Assembly: GCA_963775505.1 (NCBI GenBank)
Contig: CAVZIL010000007.1
Span: 186,001 to 250,000 of the forward strand
Length of the DNA: 64,000 nt
Source: JAIBJN01 sp963775505
GTDB taxonomy: Bacteria; Actinomycetota; Thermoleophilia; Gaiellales; Gaiellaceae
Direction of reading: 5' to 3'
Within the stretch, counting starts at the first letter, position 1; each line of letters begins with the position of its first letter. Below are positions 18,358 to 28,097 of this stretch, in pieces. Made by a program: the position numbers and the translations under genes. The notes below the pieces were generated by a model, which made no database searches, was not told the DNA's origin, and worked only from the letters and a program-made list of their open reading frames with translations.

Positions 18358-19080
18358 GTGACGGGCCAGCCGTCGACCAACGCCCGGCTTCGGTTGGCGG
18401 ATTACTTTGCCCAGGTTCGAGCGGAGGATTCCAGGTCTTCACGCCGACCGGGCTTCAGGTCGATAGCACCCGAGTCTCTTCGGCTGGCGGCCCGGATCGT
18501 CATGACCGATGCCATGGCATTCTGGCAGCGCAGGAAGGCGGGTCGCTTGGCGGGCCGGGCGCCCCTTCGCTTGCATCTGGGGAGCGGACCGCAGCTGAAG
18601 CAGGACTGGGTGAATGTCGATCTCTTCGGCCCCCGGGAGGATCTGTACTGGGATTTGCGTCGACCTCTTCCGTTTCCCCCGGGCTCGGTCGACGCGATCT
18701 TCCACGAGCACGTTCTTGAGCATTTCTCTCTTCCGGAGGCTCTCCGCATCGTCGAGGACTCTTTTCGCGTGTTGCGCCCCAAGGGGATACTGCGGATTGG
18801 GGTACCGGATCTCGGTCGGTATATCGAGGCCTATACGAGTGACAGCTCCTTCCTGGACGAAATGAGGCCCGGTCGGCCCACGCGCGCGCTTGCGATGCAG
18901 GAGCTGTTCTTTCGCCACGGCCACAGGTCGGCGTACGATTGGGACACCCTGGCGCTCATGACGCAGGCGGCCGGCTTCGAAACCTGCGAGCGTCGACACT
19001 TTGGCGAGAGCCTGCTCGATCCGGCTCCAGACTCCGAAGAACGCCGAGGCGAAACGCTCTATGTCGAATGCGTGAAGTGA
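18358..19080 (+). CDS. Class I SAM-dependent methyltransferase
   Basis: This is a 240-residue methyltransferase starting at GTG 18358, 3 nt after the epimerase stop. Motif I is LHLGSGPQLKQDWVNVDL (near 78), and the acidic strand end DAIFHEHVLEHF (about 117-128) is typical of sugar and tylosin-type MTases. The first 70 residues are basic and may be a start-site extension. In this position it probably O-methylates a glycan residue. Convergent with the ligase gene. Confidence 0.82.
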   Translation: MTGQPSTNARLRLADYFAQVRAEDSRSSRRPGFRSIAPESLRLAARIVMTDAMAFWQRRKAGRLAGRAPLRLHLGSGPQLKQDWVNVDLFGPREDLYWDLRRPLPFPPGSVDAIFHEHVLEHFSLPEALRIVEDSFRVLRPKGILRIGVPDLGRYIEAYTSDSSFLDEMRPGRPTRALAMQELFFRHGHRSAYDWDTLALMTQAAGFETCERRHFGESLLDPAPDSEERRGETLYVECVK

Positions 19081-19143
19081 ATCGGCTCCGTACGTTCACG
19101 ACCGGCTGATACAAGCGACCACGGCGTAGGGCGTGGGCCGGGG

Positions 19144-20424
19144 CTACGGCTGCAAGGGGCCCACAAGAGGCCGGCGGGCGAGCCGGGGGTGCTGGGCCGG
19201 CTCGGGAGACGTTCTCTCGAGCTGCAAGCCGCGCAGCGCCAGGACGAGTGCTCCCGAGATCCACCCGAGGCGCGTGAAGAGGATGGGAGCGGTCATCGCG
19301 AAGACGACGAACGCAACGAACGAGCTGCCGAGAGCGACCGCGATTGTCCGCTCGCTCGCCGAGATCGACTCCGAGATGGCTCTCCACCCTGACTGTCCGA
19401 TCGCAAGCAGCGCGATCAGAATCCCGAGGAGCCCGATGAGCCCGGTCTTGTACCAGAGCCCGATCACGAGGTTGTGGACGTCGTACTCGTACGCCTCGAC
19501 GCCGAACGGTCGCGCGACGCTGAGCAGGTCGAGTCCGACGCCGACGAACGGGTCCTCCATGATTCTGTCGATCGCCACCCGGTAGGTTCCGAAGCGCTGG
19601 TAAACGGAGCCGACCTGTACGACGCCTGCTTGCGATGACGTGCTCGTCGCGGTCTCGAACCGTTCGAGCGGATCCGGCGCTCCGCGGATCGACTGAAGCG
19701 TGACGAGGGCGACGACGCACGCGACGAGAGTCGTAAGGGCGAGCATCGAGTGAATCGACGGCCGCTGAAAAACGAGCCAGACGACCACCGCACAAACGGC
19801 CCCGATCAGAGCCCCGATCGAGACCGACAGAATCAGCCCTGCCGCGACTAGAAGAAGCAGGAGATAGAACCACACCCGCGAGGCAGCGGCAATTCGCGGT
19901 CGGGAGGCGAGCATGAGGGCTGGCACGAAGGCGACCGCCGTCAGGGCGCCCAGATCGTTGGCATGGCCCGTGAATCCTGTGGCTCGGCCTCCGTCGATGC
20001 TGGCGTTCGGAATGACGTCGCCGAGGAGCAGCTGCATGATCGCGCCGCCGCCGCAAATCGCCGCCGAGGTGACCCAGCAACCGATGGCCTTCGTCATGTG
20101 CTCTTGCCGACGCAGGACGACCGTCCCGAGCCAGAGCCAGAACACCGTGAGAAGGACGAGGCGGGCGATCACGGCGGTCGACTTCAGGGCCTGATACGAC
20201 TCGAATGTCGAGACGAAGCCGCCCAGCGAGAAAAGGGCCACGCCGATCAGGAGGAGGAAGGGCAGCTTCACCGGCACTCTGCGACGTCAGGACCACGAGC
20301 TCGGCGCAAGCGAGTAGGAAGCTGGCGAGGAAGAGAAGGTCCGAGAGGGTGACCTGCCCGAACACCCGGAGGGTCACAAGGCCGAGCAGGAGAACCCCTC
20401 CGTAGTAGAGGCGGCGCGAAACAT
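19144..20424 (-). CDS. O-antigen ligase/polymerase (Wzy/WaaL-like) membrane protein (frameshifted)
   Basis: This polytopic membrane protein is about 425 residues with ten or more hydrophobic helices and the O-antigen ligase loop. That loop includes the YQRFGTYRVAIDRIMEDPFVGVG segment, with a conserved HNLVIGLWYKTGLIGLL after it. The first helices (LYYGGVLLLGLVTLRVF and so on) are read in one frame and the rest in another; one extra base near 20275-20285 (CGCAGAGTG) explains the change. The true start is unclear. An ATG at 20424 is in the downstream frame, and no stop separates this N-terminus from the flippase frame. It would polymerise or ligate lipid-linked repeats at the outer face of the membrane. 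Confidence 0.8.
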
Positions 20425-22019
20425 CGAATCCTTCTTCCGCCGCGTCCTCGACCTGATGATCTCGAGGCGGCGAGTCGCGACGATCGGCTACGCGCGGCGG
20501 GAGTGATCGAGGGCGCCCGCTGAGCGCTCTCCGCGCGAAGGCGAACAGGAGCAAGACCGAGAGCGCGACAACCATGCCGACAGCGAGCGCTGGAACGAAT
20601 ACAGCAGCCAGTCCTCCCAGCCCGGCGAGGAGTGCGGCGGCCACGACGATGAATACCTGCTGGGCCTGAAGTCGTCGTGGGAACTCGGCCAGACGGCGCG
20701 ATGCCGCCGCCAGTCTCGCCCGCCGGGCCCCGGCGGGGCGGCCGGCCACGAGCGCAAAGGTCACGAGCAGCAGGAGGCTCGCTCCCCACGAGACCGCGAG
20801 CGCCAGTGCGACACCCTCTGCTCCGAACAACGGAAGGAGAATCGCCACGCCGGGGAGGAGCAGGATCCACGATGTGACCTCGGCGATCGTCCCGTAGCCC
20901 GGATAGCCGAGGCCGTTGACCCCGTCGGTGAGAACACGTCGGCCGGCCATGAAGAGGGACGCGATGAGGAGGATCTGCGCGATCGTGGTCGCTTCGCTGA
21001 AGTCGTCCCCGAACAAGAGAGAGATGAGCTCGTCCGCCATGAGCTCGAGCGCCCCGACGACCAACCCCGACAACGCGAGCCCGAGGAAGAAGAATCTCCA
21101 CATGGCGCGTCGTGCCGAGCGGCGATCCCGGTCGGCGGCGACCTGCGGATACGCGACCATCCCGACGCTCGAGGCGACTACACGAGGCAGGAGCGAGAAC
21201 GCCTGGCCAACCACGTAGTAACCGAGCGCCACCGGGGTCAGGAAGAGGCCGACGACAGCCTGATCGAGGCGGACCACGTCGACCGGGGACAGGCTCCCCA
21301 GCAGAGCCTTGAGCCCGAACTTCACCATCTGCCCCAGCGACGGGCCAGGCTCCTCCTCGGCGTGCTTGGGGAGCCCACGGAGGGCGACGACGAGAGCGAA
21401 GGAACCCCCCGATCAGGTTGACGGCCGCCCACAGCGCCATGAACATGACCAGGCTCGTCGCGTTCAGCGTGTAGACGATGACCACACCCACGACGTAGGC
21501 GGTGCTCGGCAGGATCCTGAGGAGGTTGAACGCCGTGAACCGGCGCTGGCCCTGGAGGATCGCGACGCCGAAGCTCAGGGCGAGGATCCCGGGCGGCAGG
21601 AGAAGCGAGATAGCAGCCGCCACTTGGACGTGCGGCGGATCGGACGCCACAAGAGCGGCCAGCGCGGCCGCCTGAAGGACGAACACCGCTCCGACTTGGA
21701 GCACCCCAACCCAGGCGAGCGATGCCGCGATCTGACGCGCATCAGCTGGGTCGCGGGCGATGTAGTAGGTGACCGCCGAGGGGAGCCCGAGCGTCCCGGC
21801 AAGAGCAAAGACGCCGGAGACGACGACCAGCAGCGCGAGATAGCCGCGGTCTTCGGGGCCGAGGCTTCGCGCGACGAGGACGCCGCTGACGATGACGATG
21901 AGCTGGAGGCCGCCCGAGGCAGCAAGCGATCCGACAACGGAGCGGCCGACGCTCGACCGCAACCGAGTCCCGAGCGTCTGCGTGATCGTCAGCCTACTCA
22001 CCCGCTTCCGCGCTCTCAT
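20425..22019 (-). CDS. Wzx-type polysaccharide flippase (MATE/MOP superfamily, frameshifted)
   Basis: This is a lipid-linked oligosaccharide flippase of about 530 residues and roughly 12-14 membrane helices. It has SVGRSVVGSLAASGGLQLIV and ARSLGPEDRGYLALL at the N-terminus and DVVRLDQAVVGLFLTPVALG in the second half. The frame changes at a run of six C (21405-21410); with five, the reading becomes NLIGGSFALVVALRGLP and joins the downstream frame cleanly. The start is ATG 22019, with GTG 22001 as the alternative. It leads into the ligase gene with no visible stop, so the 3' boundary given here is approximate. The homopolymer site makes a sequencing error the likeliest cause. Confidence 0.84.
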
Positions 22020-22251
22020 GGGCCTTGGAGAGGCCGCCGGCGGACCCTGGGTTCACTGTACTCCAAACCGTTACCACAACAAACATGCGCTGCCCGCCCG
22101 AGCAGCGGACTGCATCGGTGACGCGCCGCCGCAGGCGCTTCGTCACTTCGCGCTGGCGCGCCCATTGACGCCACGCCGGTACCTGGCTTACGATCGTCGA
22201 GGACGCGAGGGGAGATCGGCGTCCGAAGCTGCGGAAAAAAGGGGAGAGACC

Positions 22252-22380
22252 ATGCGGAAGCAATTCGCCGCGGCCGGGATGACAGCCGCGCTCCTGATTC
22301 CGGCTGCGGGCTCGTCGGCGGTGCTGACGAAGGGCATGGGACAGGGCTGCCCCGACGGAGAGAAGGAGGTATCACGATGA
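22252..22380 (+). CDS. Short signal-peptide ORF, possible truncated duplicate of the next gene
   Basis: This 42-codon ORF (ATG 22252) has a GGGGAGAG ribosome site and encodes a signal-peptide-like segment followed by VLTKGMGQGCPDG. It resembles the beginning of the next protein (signal, then DLEKGAGATCASG) but ends where that protein continues. Its stop overlaps the next ATG (ATGA). It could be a leader peptide, a decayed tandem copy, or a translational coupler. Not recognised as any named family. Confidence 0.45.
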   Translation: MRKQFAAAGMTAALLIPAAGSSAVLTKGMGQGCPDGEKEVSR

Positions 22381-22727
22381 CGAGGTTGCTCGTGGTCGCC
22401 GGGCTGCTCGGCGCTCTTGCGATTCCGGCGGCGGCGCCGGGCGCGGATCTGGAGAAAGGCGCGGGCGCGACGTGCGCGTCCGGCGTCGGTACGTGGAACT
22501 TCGTGAACAACAAGACTGGGGGTGCGGCTGCGGGAAGCCTCACGGTGTTCTTCGACACCGAGGAGTTCGGTGTCATCCAGTTCGGGCCCGTCGGCCCCAC
22601 CGTGGTGAACAAGAACGTACAGAAGTTCACCCTGTTCACGAACAACCGCGCGACGTTGGTGAGCGCGTCGACCAATCTGCCGGGCAAGCTCGTCCTGGAG
22701 AGCGTTGGGTGTGCGCCGTTCGCGTAG
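22377..22727 (+). CDS. Small secreted protein of unknown function
   Basis: This 116-residue protein has a clear signal peptide (about 1-22, ALAIPAAAPGA) and a beta-rich mature part of about 94 residues with two cysteines (C32 region and C112 region) that could form a disulfide. A perfect AAGGAGGT ribosome site precedes ATG 22377, lying inside the upstream short ORF. I do not recognise a family. It lies alone between the flippase (divergent) and a GH16 gene (convergent), so an exported structural or matrix role is only a guess. Confidence 0.7.
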   Translation: MTRLLVVAGLLGALAIPAAAPGADLEKGAGATCASGVGTWNFVNNKTGGAAAGSLTVFFDTEEFGVIQFGPVGPTVVNKNVQKFTLFTNNRATLVSASTNLPGKLVLESVGCAPFA

Positions 22728-22762
22728 GAGCGCGATTCGGCTTCCGACGTTGACCTAGGGAA

Positions 22763-22793
22763 CTTGACTTGGCCCGGGCTCGGGTCGGTCAAG
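22763..22793 (+). terminator. Hairpin between convergent genes
   Basis: CTTGAC (22763-22768) pairs with GTCAAG (22788-22793), with CCCG/CGGG pairing inside. It lies between the stop of the small secreted protein and the stop of the convergent GH16 gene and could terminate both. There is no T-run. Confidence 0.4.
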
Positions 22794-22879
22794 CGGAGGA
22801 GTGAAAGTCGCCTAGCGCCCTCGGCCGCAGCATGGGCTTGCGGGCTGTCGTCGGCAGTCGATTGCCTAGGAGACGGGTA

Positions 22880-24511
22880 TCACTGCTGCCAGACGCGAAC
22901 CCAATCGACCGATACGTCGAGGCGGTCGGGCGTGCCGGCGTTCGGCATGTTCTCGTCTTCCCAGTCCGTGTTCCAGTTGTAGAACAGCAGGTGCATCGGC
23001 TGCTGGGTCGAGTCGAACGTGCTCACCGACCCCTGCAGTTGCCCGTCGACGTAGTAGCTCACGGTCGAGTCCGTCCAGAGGGCGGCATACGTGTGCCAGT
23101 TCGACAGGTCTAGACCAGTGCCGCCCTGAACGAACCGGAACTGGTTCGGCTGACCGTAGAACTCGCCCGTGTTGCGATGCAGCGCGCCGGAGAAGAAGTC
23201 GTCCTGGCGCGTGCCGCCGTAGTTGATGTTGCCGAACCCTTCGAAGATGTCGAGTTCCGACGTGAGGCAGGGCGCGTCAGGGGCTGCGCCCGCACAGTCG
23301 GGATGGATGCTTGGGAAGTTCGAGTTGGTCGCGTGCCTCGTGGAGAGCATCCAGAACGCCGGCCCGTTCCCGCGCACCGTGTCGTAGCGCATCCGGGCCT
23401 CCATGTAGCCGTACTGGAAGCTCTGGGGGTCAGCCTGGCCGCATGGCTCGGTCGAGACGGTCACGTTCGGATACCCGTCGGAGCGCCGACGGACGAGGTG
23501 CAGGACCCCGTCCTCGACGTACTGGGTGCCGATCGGCGGCCTGGGCTCCCACCACTGATTCCAGCACCAGACGCTCCGGCTGAGCGTCCCGAAGCAGTCG
23601 GAGAATCGAAGCGTGTATCCCTGCCCTGCCACCGGCCCTGGCGCGGATGCTGACGGACACGGTGTCGGCTCGGGGTCAGGAGGTGGTGGTGACGGATTGC
23701 TTACTTCGACGGTGATGGTCGCATGGCCCAGCTCCGAGTCGTCGTCGAACGCGAACGTGTCGAGGGGGTGAGAGCCGTTCGAGCAGCCGGCCATCTGCGT
23801 GTCCCATTGCACCGACCACTGACCATTCGAGTTCATGACGAGATCCTCGCCGACCGACTTCCCGCCGCATGCGTACACGGCGATCCACTCGGTCGCCGCC
23901 GGTGCCCACACTCGCACCGGCGTTACCTTGCTCACCGTCGCACCTTCCGTCGGGGTCACGTACTCGACCGTCGAAGGCAGGTCAGAGGTAGTGACGACGA
24001 GTTGTGGCTGCAGCATCGTCTCGCGTGACAAGAAGCGCGAAGCGTCCACGCCACCCTTGAGGGCGAACCTATAGGCGCCGTTGCGCGTTACCCAAGGCGT
24101 CACATCCCATTCCGCCCAGGTATCCCTTACGAGCCGGCGCCCGCCGTCGCGGGGACCGCTGACGGCCGCAGGCCGCCGTGCCCAAGTGAGAGGATCACTG
24201 GGCCATCCCTCGGTTCGGTAGACAGCGGGCCCATTGGAGGCCCCATCCGCGACGTAGAGGCGCAGTTTCGCCCGCGTCACCGGGCCGGCAAGACCGGCGA
24301 CGGCGAAGCGAAGATACACCTGCTTCGCCGGTCGTGAGCCTCCTCTGACGCGCAGACGCTCGGCAGATCCGAAGTATCTCCTCGGATGAGCCTCGTCCGC
24401 GTAGGTGTCGGCGGACGGCCTGAACATCTCGACCGCGGCCGCTGCCCGTTCGGCCGGCTGAAAAACAGCGAGCGCGACCCCGAACGAGAGCAGCGCTGCG
24501 ATCCGCCTCAT
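22880..24511 (-). CDS. Secreted GH16 family glycoside hydrolase with N-terminal DNRLRE-type domain
   Basis: This 543-residue protein has a signal peptide (about 1-26) and a DNRLRE/CBM-like beta domain (about 28-180; DTYADEAHPRRYFGS, QVYLRFAVAGL). An Ig-like Cys-paired domain (about 185-275) and a Pro-rich linker follow, then a C-terminal GH16 domain (about 295-543) with the catalytic ELDIFEGF motif and WHTYAALWT. ATG 24511 is supported by AAGGAG 5-6 nt upstream. It should cleave beta-linked glucans, galactans or a related polymer outside the cell, plausibly processing the polysaccharide made by this locus. Substrate unproven. Confidence 0.9.
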   Translation of the reverse strand: MRRIAALLSFGVALAVFQPAERAAAAVEMFRPSADTYADEAHPRRYFGSAERLRVRGGSRPAKQVYLRFAVAGLAGPVTRAKLRLYVADGASNGPAVYRTEGWPSDPLTWARRPAAVSGPRDGGRRLVRDTWAEWDVTPWVTRNGAYRFALKGGVDASRFLSRETMLQPQLVVTTSDLPSTVEYVTPTEGATVSKVTPVRVWAPAATEWIAVYACGGKSVGEDLVMNSNGQWSVQWDTQMAGCSNGSHPLDTFAFDDDSELGHATITVEVSNPSPPPPDPEPTPCPSASAPGPVAGQGYTLRFSDCFGTLSRSVWCWNQWWEPRPPIGTQYVEDGVLHLVRRRSDGYPNVTVSTEPCGQADPQSFQYGYMEARMRYDTVRGNGPAFWMLSTRHATNSNFPSIHPDCAGAAPDAPCLTSELDIFEGFGNINYGGTRQDDFFSGALHRNTGEFYGQPNQFRFVQGGTGLDLSNWHTYAALWTDSTVSYYVDGQLQGSVSTFDSTQQPMHLLFYNWNTDWEDENMPNAGTPDRLDVSVDWVRVWQQ

Positions 24512-24585
24512 CGCCACTCCTTCGGCACGAGCCGAATTCTGCCAGACACCGGATCGGAGCGGGTCGGCCTGACGTTTCAGAGGAG

Positions 24586-24591
24586 TAGACT
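24586..24591 (+). promoter_or_regulatory. Putative -10 element TAGACT
   Basis: TAGACT 43 nt upstream of the methyltransferase ATG at 24634 matches the hexamer seen before other genes here. No clear -35 was seen. Confidence 0.35.
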
Positions 24592-24633
24592 CCGGGTGCT
24601 CTGCGGCCTGCGGCCGGGTGGATGATCTGATCG

Positions 24634-25509
24634 ATGCGGTTCTCTCTAGCCCAGACTGTCCTCTCCGAACTTCTCGCCGACGGCACGATCTCGCGTTCGG
24701 ACACCATCGTCGCTGTCTGCGCAGGCGAGCGCGAGCATGAGCTGTTCTCGAGTTACAACTTCGAACACGTTGTGATTTCCAATATCTATGAGCAAGAAAA
24801 CATCGACTGGTCGCCGTCGTATTCGTGGAGCTATCAGGATGCTCAGTCTCTGAGCTATGAAGATGGCTCATTCGATTTTGCCTTCGTTGCCGACGGATTA
24901 CATCACTGCTCTTCGCCGCACCGAGCGATGTTGGAGATGTATCGCGTTGCACGAAAGGGCATCATCGTGATCGAATCGCGGCGTAGCCTTCTGATGCAAG
25001 TTGCCAACCGCCTCGGCCTGTCTCCCGAGTACGAGGTCGAAGCAGTGGTTGGAAGTGAGCTCGTGCGCGGCGGAGTCGATAACACGGCGATTCCGAACTA
25101 CATCTATCGCTGGACTGAAGACGAGCTCATGCGGGCCATCAAGTCGTACGATCCCCGCGGCCGGCATCGTGTTCGATTCTTCTACGAGCTGAATCTCCCG
25201 TACGAACTTGCAGACTGGAGGAAGAGCAAGTTCAAGCTAAAGGTTGTCAGAGTCGTGGACCCGGTCATCCAAGTTGTGACGCGTGTCTTCAAGAAGCAGT
25301 GCAATACGCTGGCGATGATCGTCTTGAAGCCGGCGATCCCGCGAGACCTGTGGCCGTGGCTCAAGCAGGAGGGAGACGAGGTCGTGTTCAATCCTGGCTA
25401 CGCAGAGAGTCATTTCGAGCCGGTCGATGCCATCATGGGCCGCTACAGCTTGCCCGAGCAGGACGAGGAGGACGCTCGGGATCCTGAAGATCGGGTCTCG
25501 AGCGGCTGA
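24634..25509 (+). CDS. Class I SAM-dependent methyltransferase
   Basis: This is a 291-residue Methyltransf_11-type protein. The SAM fold is seen in TIVAVCAGEREHELFSSY (motif I, poorly glycine-rich) and DGSFDFAFVADGLHHCSSPHRAM (about 76-98), followed by RVARKGIIVIE. The C-terminal half contains WTEDELMRAI and a hydrophobic/basic stretch. Its DNA is visibly less G+C-rich than its neighbours, with more A/T-ending codons, which suggests separate acquisition. It lies between two GH16 genes; a role in modifying glycan or a secondary substrate is inferred. Confidence 0.8.
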   Translation: MRFSLAQTVLSELLADGTISRSDTIVAVCAGEREHELFSSYNFEHVVISNIYEQENIDWSPSYSWSYQDAQSLSYEDGSFDFAFVADGLHHCSSPHRAMLEMYRVARKGIIVIESRRSLLMQVANRLGLSPEYEVEAVVGSELVRGGVDNTAIPNYIYRWTEDELMRAIKSYDPRGRHRVRFFYELNLPYELADWRKSKFKLKVVRVVDPVIQVVTRVFKKQCNTLAMIVLKPAIPRDLWPWLKQEGDEVVFNPGYAESHFEPVDAIMGRYSLPEQDEEDARDPEDRVSSG

Positions 25510-25515
25510 CCGACG

Positions 25516-26412
25516 TCAGCGCTTCTGCCAGACCCGGACCCAGTCGAACTTCGTGCGCAACTGGTTCGGCGTGCTCGAGTCGGTGGGAGGATCGTCTGTT
25601 ACCTGCGTGCTGAGGAGGATGAACATCCGCGTGTCGGTCGTCTCGTACGTCGGCCAACTCATCATCCTCCGCTGATCGAGGTACCACGTCACCCTCGTCG
25701 GCGTCCACCGCGCCGCGTACGTGTGGAAGCGTCTGGTCAGATCGAAGCGCTGCGGTTGGAAGCTGTTCGAGTTGAACTCGTCCGCAGGCTGCGGACCCTG
25801 CGGACAGATGAAGTCCCCCGAATTGCGATGGATCGCCCCGTTGAACACCCTCGGGTATTGCCCGTAGCCCTCGAAGATGTCGACCTCCGCCGCGCTGATG
25901 CCCAGGGAGCAGTCGCCAGCTCCTCTCCTCGCCCAGGCGTTCGACATCAGCCAGAATGCGGGCCAGGAGCCGATCCCCTTCGTCCACTTGATCCGCGCCT
26001 CGAAGTACCCGAACTCGAAGGCCTTGCGCGATGAGAACGTCGTCACGGCGATGTTCTCGTAGCCCTGGGACCGCCGCGAGACGAGGTGCAGGACGCCCTT
26101 CTTGACGTACTGGCTCCTCCGCGGAGGCGGCGTGTTCCACCACTCACGGTTGTCCCACACCCGGCGCCGAAGCCTGTGGAACGTGTCCTTGAAGACGACG
26201 CGGTAGCCCTCCCCCCTAATTGGCCTCGGCACGCGCGCAGGCGGTTTCCTGCTGAGCACAGCTTGTCGCCCGGCCGGTCCCGAGCCGGCCCGGGCGTCGC
26301 CCGTCACAGCGGCGTGCGTCGAACCGGCATCAGCCGCAAACGGCGGTAGCGCTCCCGGGAGGGCGAGAAGCGAGACAACGACCAGACAGGATGCGGCGAA
26401 GAGACGGCTCAA
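25516..26412 (-). CDS. Secreted GH16 family glycoside hydrolase
   Basis: This second GH16 enzyme has the catalytic signature AEVDIFEGYGQYP and the companion FGYFEARIKWTKGIGSWPAFWLM, with RFHTYAARWT and a terminal WVRVWQKR. A signal-anchor sequence (LFAASCLVVVSLLALPGA) precedes it. The start is uncertain. No ATG or GTG lies just before the signal, so TTG 26412 is used (about 298 residues); a much longer reading to 26592 exists but would run into the start region of the opposite gene. It shares fold and probably substrate class with the GH16 at 22880-24511. Confidence 0.85.
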   Translation of the reverse strand: MSRLFAASCLVVVSLLALPGALPPFAADAGSTHAAVTGDARAGSGPAGRQAVLSRKPPARVPRPIRGEGYRVVFKDTFHRLRRRVWDNREWWNTPPPRRSQYVKKGVLHLVSRRSQGYENIAVTTFSSRKAFEFGYFEARIKWTKGIGSWPAFWLMSNAWARRGAGDCSLGISAAEVDIFEGYGQYPRVFNGAIHRNSGDFICPQGPQPADEFNSNSFQPQRFDLTRRFHTYAARWTPTRVTWYLDQRRMMSWPTYETTDTRMFILLSTQVTDDPPTDSSTPNQLRTKFDWVRVWQKR

Positions 26413-26633
26413 GAAGCCGGTTCCAGGGCGATGCGCCCGGCAGTCTAGCTCCTCGCCCAGTTTCGTGTCCCGGATGGATTCGTACCGCTTGGATTGATAG
26501 GCTCGCCACAATCTCGGGGATTGCGGATGCGGCGTGTGAGCGGGATAGCGGTGCAGTGCATTCGGACGGATGGCGTCCCAGGACCGACCCATGCGGCATG
26601 TCTGGTCGTCCCGGCGTCCCCTCGGCCAGCGTC

Positions 26634-28097
26634 ATGAGCACAGTCGAGACTCGGCAGGCGAGCAGCAGCTCGCTCGGAGCCGCCCAGCAAGATCTCTCCG
26701 GTCGGCGAGCGCGTCGGTTCGCGAAATGGGGGCGGATCTCGCTGACGACGGATCTGGTCGCCCTTGCCCTTGCGCTCTCGCTCGCGTACGTCGCGCCGGG
26801 CCCGACGGCGATGCCTGTTGCCTGGTCGGTGGTCTTCGCCGGTCTGGTGATCGGGTTGCTCTGGACGAAGCGGATGTACTGGCCGCCGCTCGAGCTCCGG
26901 ATGCTGGACGCGACTCGATCGGTCGTCACGGCCGTCGCCGTCGCCGCAGCGATCACGATCGCGGTCCGCGCGCTTGTGACCGACGCTCCTGGCGTCGCGG
27001 AAGAAGCGATCGAGCCCTGGCTTTTCGCGACCGTGTTCCTCGTGGCGGGCCGTATCTCGCTCATCGCCGCCGAGCGCCGGGCCAGGAGAAGGGGTGATGC
27101 CGGTCAGCGTACGCTCATCGTCGGCGCGGGAAACGTCGGGCGCGCGGTTGCGGAGAGACTCGTGGAGCATCCCGAGGTGGGGCTGCGACCGGTTGGGTTC
27201 CTCGACCAGGAACCGCTCCACGGAGCCGAGGTGACCGGCCTCCCGGTCCTCGGAGCCGGCTGGGATCTCGACCGCATCGTCCGCGACCAGCAGATCGATC
27301 ACGTCATCGTGACGTTCTCCACGGCGCCGGAAGAAGTGCATCTCCGGCTGCTCAAACGCTGCGACGAGCTTGGGATCCCGAACTCGTTCGTCCCGCGCCT
27401 CTACGAGAAGTCGACCGAGCACGTCACCGTCGTCCCGCTCGGCGGGCTCCCGCTCGTCGCGCGTCACTCTACGAACCCGAAGAGCTGGGCGTTTGCCGTG
27501 AAGCACGGCCTGGATCGCGCCGGCGCGGCCCTCGTCCTTCTCGTCCTCGCTCCCGTCATGGGCGCGCTCGCTCTCGGAGTCTGGGCGACCCTCGGACGGC
27601 CGATCCTCTACCGCGCGCAGCGAGTTGGTCGCGACGGCAGACACTTTGAAATGCTGAAGTTTCGGACGATGCTTCCGATGACCGAGGACGAGCGGACGCA
27701 CCCCGTCATCGACCCGGAAACGGGGACCGGCGGGGTCAGCTTCACCGGCGTCGACCGCCGAAGCCGTTTGGGCGCGTTCATGCGTCGCATGTCTCTCGAC
27801 GAGCTTCCACAGCTCTTCAACGTCCTGAAGGGAGAGATGAGTCTCGTCGGCCCTCGTCCCGAGCGGACGGAGTATGTCGAGGTCTACGAAAAGGAAGTCC
27901 ACCGCTACGACGAGCGGCACCGCGTCAAGTCGGGAATCACTGGCTGGGCACAGGTCACTGGGCTCCGTGGGACAACATCGCTCGCGGTTCGCGCAGAGTG
28001 CGACAACTACTACATCGAGAACTGGTCGCTTTGGCTCGATCTCAAGATTCTGCTCATGACGCTGCCGGCGGTCCTTCGTTCGGCCAACGACGAGTGA
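26634..28097 (+). CDS. Undecaprenyl-phosphate sugar phosphotransferase (WbaP/WcaJ-type)
   Basis: This 487-residue polyprenyl-phosphate glycosylphosphotransferase transfers the first sugar-1-phosphate onto undecaprenyl phosphate. The N-terminal half has several membrane helices and a CoA-binding-like Rossmann part (TLIVGAGNVGRAVAERL). The C-terminal catalytic domain carries KFRTM (near 345), RMSLDELPQLFNVLKGEMSLVGPRP and VKSGITGWAQV. I choose ATG 26634; ATG 26598 in the same frame adds 12 residues. This is the initiating enzyme of the locus. Confidence 0.92.
   Translation: MSTVETRQASSSSLGAAQQDLSGRRARRFAKWGRISLTTDLVALALALSLAYVAPGPTAMPVAWSVVFAGLVIGLLWTKRMYWPPLELRMLDATRSVVTAVAVAAAITIAVRALVTDAPGVAEEAIEPWLFATVFLVAGRISLIAAERRARRRGDAGQRTLIVGAGNVGRAVAERLVEHPEVGLRPVGFLDQEPLHGAEVTGLPVLGAGWDLDRIVRDQQIDHVIVTFSTAPEEVHLRLLKRCDELGIPNSFVPRLYEKSTEHVTVVPLGGLPLVARHSTNPKSWAFAVKHGLDRAGAALVLLVLAPVMGALALGVWATLGRPILYRAQRVGRDGRHFEMLKFRTMLPMTEDERTHPVIDPETGTGGVSFTGVDRRSRLGAFMRRMSLDELPQLFNVLKGEMSLVGPRPERTEYVEVYEKEVHRYDERHRVKSGITGWAQVTGLRGTTSLAVRAECDNYYIENWSLWLDLKILLMTLPAVLRSANDE

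Noticed and set aside
18956..21328. A single giant Wzx-ligase fusion protein.
   Set aside because: The open frame is interrupted by a frame change inside the ligase, and the simplest explanation is two genes with indels.
24512..24952. N-terminal extension of the GH16/DNRLRE protein to an ATG at 24952.
   Set aside because: A clear signal peptide and ribosome site mark ATG 24511, and the extension crosses the opposite methyltransferase gene.
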